From Tritrichomonas foetus (taxonomy: Eukaryota > Parabasalia > Tritrichomonadida > Tritrichomonadidae), in assembly GCA_001839685.1 (NCBI GenBank), contig MLAK01000853.1, positions 8,553 to 54,609 on the forward strand: 46,057 nt of DNA, read 5' to 3'. Position 1 is the first letter of the stretch; every line of letters starts with the position of its first letter. Under the pieces are notes generated by a model. That model made no database searches and was not told the DNA's origin. It saw nothing but the letters and a program-made list of their open reading frames with translations. A program made the position numbers and the translations under genes. Below are positions 41,328 to 46,057 of this stretch, piece by piece.

Positions 41328-42434
41328 TCAAACAGTTGGACTATGTCTGAATCTTCTCTCTCTTTGGTTCCAATAAGGAGTGTTTCCATTGTCATCAAGT
41401 AAATCTGTTAACACTTCATTCATCGAACCCAAAGGAGACTCTGAATCATCTCTATTATAAATGTTTCCCATTTCATTAACTTCTTCTGTTTCCATATTTT
41501 CATTTAAAATTATATAATTATTCTGACTACTCACTTCATTTTCATCTTGTGACTGTTCCTCTATTCTTTCTGTGTTTCTTTCCCTATCTGTTTCCGATAT
41601 CGCTTCATTGTGTCCACTATTCGTTCACCTATTTGGAGGAGACCAATTGTTAAACAGGAAGAATGATTCACTTATAGCAGCTGCAACCATCTTTTTACAC
41701 AATGTTTTTGAATGTCTCGTTGATTTAGTAATTCTGTTTACTTCACTAATCGTCTCTAAAGGAATTGCGCCTAGTGATGAGACAATGAACACACCTAGTA
41801 ATACATTACAATGAAATTGAGCATTACAATCATTTACCAACCCTTCGTATATATCAAGTTTTTGTTTTCTACGAGTTATTAAAGTGGTTTCGAATGATCC
41901 CGATCGATTCGAGATCATTCCATAAGGAAATGTAAATTCTGCTATGTATAATGTATGACCTGACCACCACCATAAATCAGGCTTCAAAGATGCGTTTAAA
42001 CCTGTAATGTGTAAACCATTCATGTTTTCTTGGCAATTAGACCATATCACTATATTAGAATATGTGATTGATAAATAATCTCAAATAACATTTGGTACCG
42101 CGTTGTGTCTATGAGTGAATTTAAATTTACTATACTTACAACCATTAAGAATATGGTGTAAGCTTTCGAGTTGACCACAAGCTTTGCATTCTCCACCAGA
42201 ACCATTTTTGTGTTTAAGTAATTCACCATTTAAAAGTGCATTGCAGCGACCACGAATAGCGAACTTGACCACTGAATCTGATGTTAAAGCATTGAGAGAA
42301 ATAAATGAATTGCTTAAAGGAGAATCCTTGAGTGTGTTGAAAGTATGACCCTTCATAGGATTCTTACACAATTCACTTTGTTCACGTTTATATATAATAT
42401 CATTAATTGTTTTCATGCAACTAGAACTATTAAT
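41328..42434 (-). pseudogene. LINE copy B C-terminal region: CCHC finger and restriction-like endonuclease
   Basis: One reading frame broken only by two TGA codons (at 42081-42083 and just left of 41630). The first part carries the finger CKACGQLESLHHILNGC (CxxC...HxxxxC) followed by HRHNAVPNVI, the R2-type CCHC plus RHN motif. The middle part has the PD-(D/E)XK-like nuclease core KPDLWWWSGHTLYIAEFTFP, then RRKQKLDIYEGLVND, the KxxKY-x-x-L helix. The tail is acidic and Ser-rich. The endonuclease would nick the target to prime reverse transcription. Keeping one frame through ~1.1 kb suggests a young copy. Confidence 0.8.
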
Positions 42435-43019
42435 AGTAGTTATATTAAGGAGTGGAAATGGTACCCACCCCAAAAATGAAAAATTTCCCGTCTCACCTAT
42501 CGTTCGCCGCGAAATCTGCCAAAATTTTTGACTAGTACCATTTCGCACTCCTTAATGTATGAATGACCCCATTAACGTTCTCACTGATGACCTCATCAAC
42601 CAAAAAATAAATGACATCATCAGCACCCACACCCACTCATTAGTGTTTTTAAATCACCTGACAAAAATTCGCTCAGTTTTGAAAATAATTTTTTATTTTT
42701 TTCTGTATATAAAATGGTATCCCGAAACACCCTCCTTTTGAAGCTGAAAAAGGCAGATATTTTGAAGCTCGATGGCTTCAGTAATCTTTCACATTTAAGC
42801 CTACAAGATTTGAAGGAAACATTAACAGATGTTATGATTGAATATAACCTTTCAGCAAGAGCAGCAATTGATGATTACAAACGAGCATACAATGAACACA
42901 AACGTAAGATCCAAAAGCAAATAGATGACCAATTATTCAAATCACTTAAGAAACAAAAGACTGAAACAAAAGCAAAGAAACAACAAAAACGACAACGTAA
43001 ACAAAAACAACAAACGTAA
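42435..43019 (+). mobile_element. Truncated end of a larger TIR element (Maverick-like)
   Basis: 42435-42712 is nearly the same as the right end of the 729-bp element (reverse complement 38394-38110): the 223-base TIR plus ~55 bases of subterminal sequence. It starts AGTAGTTATATTAAGGAGTG in the same way and then leads into an ORF at 42714. The other end is missing; at 43019 the sequence changes directly to LINE copy B. It inserted into copy B between its RT thumb and CCHC finger. Confidence 0.82.
42714..43019 (+). CDS. Basic coiled-coil ORF behind the TIR
   Basis: 101 residues from an ATG 2 bases behind the TIR/subterminal region to TAA. The N-terminal half, KADILKLDGFSNLSHLSLQD, then LKETLTDVMIEYNLSARAAI, looks like a small helical domain (SAP-like spacing, weak); the C-terminal half is Lys/Gln-rich coiled coil (RKIQKQIDDQLFKSLKKQKT and KQQKRQRKQKQ). 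It may be the first gene of an autonomous Maverick-like element, cut short. The C-terminal simple sequence may be an addition at the breakpoint. I recognise no family. Confidence 0.5.
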   Translation: MVSRNTLLLKLKKADILKLDGFSNLSHLSLQDLKETLTDVMIEYNLSARAAIDDYKRAYNEHKRKIQKQIDDQLFKSLKKQKTETKAKKQQKRQRKQKQQT

Positions 43020-43029
43020 GATCCAAATG

Positions 43030-43309
43030 CTTTTTCTCGAGCCCAAAGTTTATGGAGGCCTAGGCCTCCGTCTTTGACTCTCGTGTAAAAGAACTCCGTC
43101 GGAATACCCGGAGCTTTGAGAGCTGCTGAACATTTGCCCCTGATCGCTCTATCCAATAACAAGAGTCTTTTAGCAGGGGCAACTCCTGCTATCATCTCGT
43201 AATCAATTCGAGGAGGGATGAACCTTTTGACAGCTTCTATTTTTTGTTTAAACTCTAAGCAAGAGTTAAGAACCACAGACACATCGTGCTCTAGACCACA
43301 CAGGGACAT
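43030..43309 (-). pseudogene. LINE copy B reverse transcriptase, thumb fragment
   Basis: The frame reads VVLNSCLEFKQKIEAVKRFI, PPRIDYEMIAGV, a basic stretch LLLLDRAIRGKCSAALKAPG and FFYTRVKDGGLGLHKL. This is the RT thumb of R2/NeSL-like elements: the helix before P-x-x-x-Y/H, the LD-x-x-IR helix, and the DGGLG loop. The catalytic YxDD palm is missing: upstream the frame crosses directly into the zinc-finger region in another frame. The end is cut at about 43028 by the TIR element. Confidence 0.8.
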
Positions 43310-44085
43310 CTGGACCTAAATCAGCATCAATTTTCCATCTAAGAAACATATCCATAATGTACTCGATAGTTGAGACCTCCTGTGCGTTAGGAAAGAAGCC
43401 ATGACTCCTTGATTGATGAGAGAACAGTTTCATCGCCGTGTTGTGTGTCTCATCACACAACGGACAACAAAACTGTCCCACACCAATGAATTTGTCTCTC
43501 AGCTTCATCAAAATTACGAGTGGGGCATTGAATTGATCCATAGGATCAACTTCAATGGAAGGTTCATCCATCTCTTTAATTTTATTTATNNAATTGACNA
43601 TCTCTTCTTTATCATTGATCTTCTTAAGTTCATTTACAATCCATTGATATGAATTCCCTTGTGATTCCCTCTCCTGATCACTTNCTTCTGATGGAGAAGG
43701 AGGTGAATGATCTCCCTCACCATTATCATCTTCATATGAATAGGAAATGCCAGACGCCGTCGAGGGAGAGGAATCACTCACAGCATGATTCACCTCTCCT
43801 GTTTCATCTGTTTCATTTGGTATTATGCCAATTATTGCTGGAGAGAAATCATTCATAAGTGTCTGTGTACTAACACCAATCACCTTCCGGTCTATTAACT
43901 CTGAAAAAGGTGATAAATCCTGTTTGTTAATGACCACTCTCGGAAGTGGTATGTTAATGTCGATTGGAATATCTATAATGTTAAATCTAGTCGTAAATTT
44001 GGGGATATTTATATTTGTGTTAAAGTTTTCCTTGATTAAATTAACAGAATGCGATTGTACTATAGTAGCGTCACAATCGTATTGA
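43266..44085 (-). pseudogene. LINE copy B N-terminal region with C2H2 finger
   Basis: The frame is open from a TAA upstream of 44100 to a stop at 43266, with no ATG, so its start is lost. It contains a conserved N-terminal motif (VQSHSVNLIKENFNTNINI), a long Asp/Glu/Ser-rich linker with several ambiguous bases (43590, 43591, 43599, 43684), then GVGQFCCPLCDETHNTAMKL with FSHQSRSH as a Cys2-His2 finger, and MFLRWKIDADLGPDVPVWSR. The 3' end runs across the RT deletion. In related LINEs these fingers bind the target DNA. Confidence 0.75.
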
Positions 44086-44161
44086 AACGTAACGATGGAA
44101 ATCAGAACAAAACTTTTTGATTATGTTATGAAAAAGTGGATAATTGTTAATGTAAATGGTC
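44086..44161. other. Short flank between LINE copy B and the transposon
   Basis: 76 bases that match neither the LINE family nor the transposon TIR. They may be the remaining piece of the LINE 5' end after diversion, or of the original site. TA dinucleotides are present nearby, but the transposon's target duplication cannot be confirmed because the window ends at its other edge. Confidence 0.4.
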
Positions 44162-44396
44162 GATGTGTCTTTTTTCATGTATCAAAAAACCAAAATATTT
44201 CTTCTTGTATTCATTTCCAATTGCTGCCACTTGGTAATAATGATATATAATAGTCATAGATAATATATATATGATTAACTAAAAAAAGTGAAAATAATTA
44301 TGAAATTAATTCTGATTTCTAAAAATCTAAAAAGTAAAAATAATTCAATGATTTGAGATTTACTATGTGTCTATATCATGAAAAAATCAAGAAAAA
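44162..44396. repeat. Left terminal inverted repeat of the pogo-like transposon
   Basis: Begins GATGTGTCTTTTTTCATG and ends CATGAAAAAATCAAGAAAAA. The partner arm is 45823-46057. Pogo-like elements usually have TIRs of 20-30 bases; 235 is long for the group. Confidence 0.92.
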
Positions 44397-44456
44397 TGTC
44401 GAACTATGGATCCTTGGCGGGAAATTAGCGGACGGTAATTTCCTAATTTTCTGAAT

Positions 44457-45785
44457 ATGAAACCTGTTAGTGTGTCCCCTCTGACAAGATGTATTGATAT
44501 TTTTGGAGTTCAAGAAGGAAATGAACTCCATCAGCATCTAAAAGATGCGGCTTTCAGGTCTGCAAGCTCTCTTCAACAACAAATTGCCATATTGCAGCAA
44601 TTGAATTCTGCCATCCGAATTCGTGATTTAGTGAAATTATTATCAATATCCAATTACAAATATTATAAAGCAATATTAAATCAAGCTCCTGATGAAGATA
44701 AAGCTATAGAGACTCCTTCTCGGCGGTTGTTTAGTGATGAAGAAGAGCAGATTATATTGGAAAAAATCAAGGAGCATCAACTAAATCACGATTGTTGTAC
44801 AGGTAAAGAAGTGAGAGATATTGTTGCAGAAATGTTTATGAAAAAAACTGGAAAGCATATAACAATCAACAGAAATTGGTTGAAAAATTTTAGACAAAGG
44901 CATTCGGACAATTTATGTAAAGTGAAAACCAACAGTGTTGATGATCAACGTGCTAACATGTCTGTGGAAGAAGTTGAAGCGTATATTCAAAACATAGAAA
45001 AATTAATTCAAAACCCGCCTATACCTCAACTTCTAATCAATTTTGACGAAACCGGGTTTGGCCGGAGGCCTGACAAAGGAAAGCAAAAAAGTGTCTATTG
45101 CATTAAAGGCCTTCCGGTCAAACCATATTGGAGAGAGAAGACAGATAATTATCATGTCTCACTTGTGGCAGGCATAACCGCTGCATGCACTTCTATAAGA
45201 CCTTTATTAATATCAACAAGAAAGACTATGGATGCAGAAATCAACAAAACATTTATTGAACGATGGGCAAATTATTTTCCCACTTCGAAGGGGTATATGA
45301 CGACAGAATCAATGTTATATTATGTATCATACCACCTCGCACCATATATTCAACAAATTCGATCTATATTTGGTAAGGATCAAAGATGCGTAATCATTGC
45401 AGACGGCTGCTCTAGCCACTTTAATCCCAAAGTTGTGACGGAACTGGAAAAAATTGGTAATATTGAAATTATTCCATTACCGCCACACTCAAGCCACATA
45501 TCACAAATGTTAGATGCAGCCGTTTTTGCATCCGTCAAAAAGCGGTTTGCATCAATTTCTGGTGATCCTACTCTTGAATCAAAGTTTATTCGGAAATTAG
45601 CAAGAATAAAGAAAGCTTATGAAACTGCTGTAAGCGATGATTTGATTCGTTCAGCATGGGAAGCTACTGGTTTTTCAATTACTATTAATAAAGGGCAGGT
45701 TGTTGCCTATTCTTTAAAGGAGGAGTTTAAATCAATTCTACGGGGAGTAGCCTTGAAACAAGAGCCAGTGTTACCGAATCAATAA
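44457..45785 (+). CDS. pogo/Tigger-like DDD transposase
   Basis: 442 residues, from ATG (44457) to TAAA. N-terminal ~150 residues are helical and basic, as expected for a paired HTH/CENP-B-type DNA-binding domain (SDEEEQIILEKIKEH, then ITINRNWLKNFRQRH is the second helix-turn-helix). The catalytic core begins LLINFDETGFGRRP with Asp197, then CVIIADGCSSHFNP with Asp316, then LPPHSSHISQMLDAAVFASV with Asp353: a DDD triad with 36 residues between the second and third Asp, in the pattern of pogo and CENP-B/Jerky/Tigger proteins. It would cut at the TIRs and insert at TA. No stop or frameshift; the enzyme may be active. Confidence 0.93.
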   Translation: MKPVSVSPLTRCIDIFGVQEGNELHQHLKDAAFRSASSLQQQIAILQQLNSAIRIRDLVKLLSISNYKYYKAILNQAPDEDKAIETPSRRLFSDEEEQIILEKIKEHQLNHDCCTGKEVRDIVAEMFMKKTGKHITINRNWLKNFRQRHSDNLCKVKTNSVDDQRANMSVEEVEAYIQNIEKLIQNPPIPQLLINFDETGFGRRPDKGKQKSVYCIKGLPVKPYWREKTDNYHVSLVAGITAACTSIRPLLISTRKTMDAEINKTFIERWANYFPTSKGYMTTESMLYYVSYHLAPYIQQIRSIFGKDQRCVIIADGCSSHFNPKVVTELEKIGNIEIIPLPPHSSHISQMLDAAVFASVKKRFASISGDPTLESKFIRKLARIKKAYETAVSDDLIRSAWEATGFSITINKGQVVAYSLKEEFKSILRGVALKQEPVLPNQ

Positions 45786-45822
45786 AAGTTCAGTTAATTC
45801 GATATGTGATCGTGCTTCAATC

Positions 45823-46057
45823 TTTTTCTTGACTTTTTCATGATATAGACACATAGTAAATCTCAAATCATTGAATTATTTTTACTTTTTAGATTTTTAG
45901 AAATCAGAATTAATTTCATAATTATTTTCACTTTTTTTAGTTAATCATATATATATTATCTATGACTATTATATATCATTATTACCAAGTGGCAGCAATT
46001 GGAAATGAATACAAGAAGAAATATTTTGGTTTTTTGATACATGAAAAAAGACACATC
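45823..46057. repeat. Right terminal inverted repeat of the pogo-like transposon
   Basis: Reverse complement of 44162-44396; ends at the last base of the window, so its outer boundary and flanking target duplication are not visible. Confidence 0.92.

Larger units (their letters stand above)
41216..44085 (-). mobile_element. LINE copy B (zinc finger, RT thumb, CCHC, endonuclease), internally deleted and interrupted
   Basis: Minus strand, in order: N-terminal region (44085-43940) with VQSHSVNLIKEN; zinc-finger region to ~43310; a junction where the RT fingers and palm are missing; RT thumb and its GG loop (43309-43030); a foreign TIR element (43019-42435); a CCHC finger (42434-42084); a restriction-like endonuclease (42050-41625); a C-terminal tail to 41328; ~110 bases of 3' untranslated region ending AAATAAACTATTA at 41216 without poly-A; then 15 bases of tRNA-Tyr. 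This order is that of R2/NeSL-type LINEs, which are usually target-site specific. The copy is dead (deletion, frameshift, nonsense codons, insertion). Confidence 0.85.
44162..46057 (+). mobile_element. pogo-like DNA transposon, apparently intact, to window edge
   Basis: TIRs 44162-44396 and 45823-46057 are reverse complements over 235 bases without a gap (coordinates sum to 90219), with only about one mismatch (A/G near 44386). The right TIR reaches the last base of the window, so the element could extend slightly further on both sides. One uninterrupted transposase lies between them. Long, nearly identical TIRs and an intact ORF indicate a recent insertion. Its left neighbour is LINE copy B. 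Confidence 0.92.

Noticed and set aside
42435..42548. Upper part of the minus-strand frame 42081-42548 (RNGTSQKFWQISRR...) as LINE protein
   Set aside because: It is the translation of the inserted TIR; the same peptide appears at 37588-37779 from the other copy.

Overview
The window looks like nuclear DNA of a trichomonad (Parabasalia; Tritrichomonas- or Trichomonas-like, species not provable here). The reasons are AT-rich sequence with compact, almost intronless genes on both strands, initiator-like TCA elements a few bases before start codons, TAAA at many stop codons, a short-intron tRNA-Tyr, and one protein intron with the trichomonad splice signals GTATGT and ACTAAC...CACAG.

Layout. 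Positions 1-8.4 kb carry, all on the minus strand, a partial actin gene (cut by the window edge, with ambiguous bases), a membrane-anchored P-loop protein, a Rab-like GTPase and a SERCA-type calcium ATPase. 8.4-12.5 kb is gene-poor: minisatellites, a poly-T tract, a 288-base assembly gap inside a 15-bp repeat, and a small decayed gene with an inverted copy of part of itself. 12.5-36.2 kb is a normal gene block: two CAMK-like kinases, a kinase-like protein with a degraded N-lobe, uL22, an IRE/Rim15/MAST-like AGC kinase that only becomes whole when a 188-base intron is removed, a large UBR-box protein, a probable Man1/Src1-type nuclear membrane protein, a multi-SPRY protein, a DUF1963-like protein and a small unknown protein.

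36.4-46.06 kb is a nest of mobile elements that starts exactly at a tRNA-Tyr gene. Pieces of a non-LTR retrotransposon (LINE) with N-terminal zinc fingers, an RT thumb, a CCHC finger and a restriction-like endonuclease (R2/NeSL-like organisation) appear four times. Two copies have their 5' ends fused to the last 15 bases of a tRNA-Tyr 3' half, and one copy has its 3' end abutting the same 15 bases. This suggests a LINE that targets tRNA-Tyr and supplies or preserves a tRNA 3' end plus a T-run terminator. Into these LINEs are inserted a 729-bp element with 223-bp terminal inverted repeats (TIRs) and a CGCTT target duplication, a relict end, and a truncated larger relative (Maverick/Polinton-like ends). 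The window closes with an apparently intact pogo-like DNA transposon with 235-bp nearly perfect TIRs.

Housekeeping, signalling and ubiquitin genes on the left are not obviously linked in function; the mobile cluster on the right is where the unusual biology is. All assignments come from reading motifs; no searches were run.
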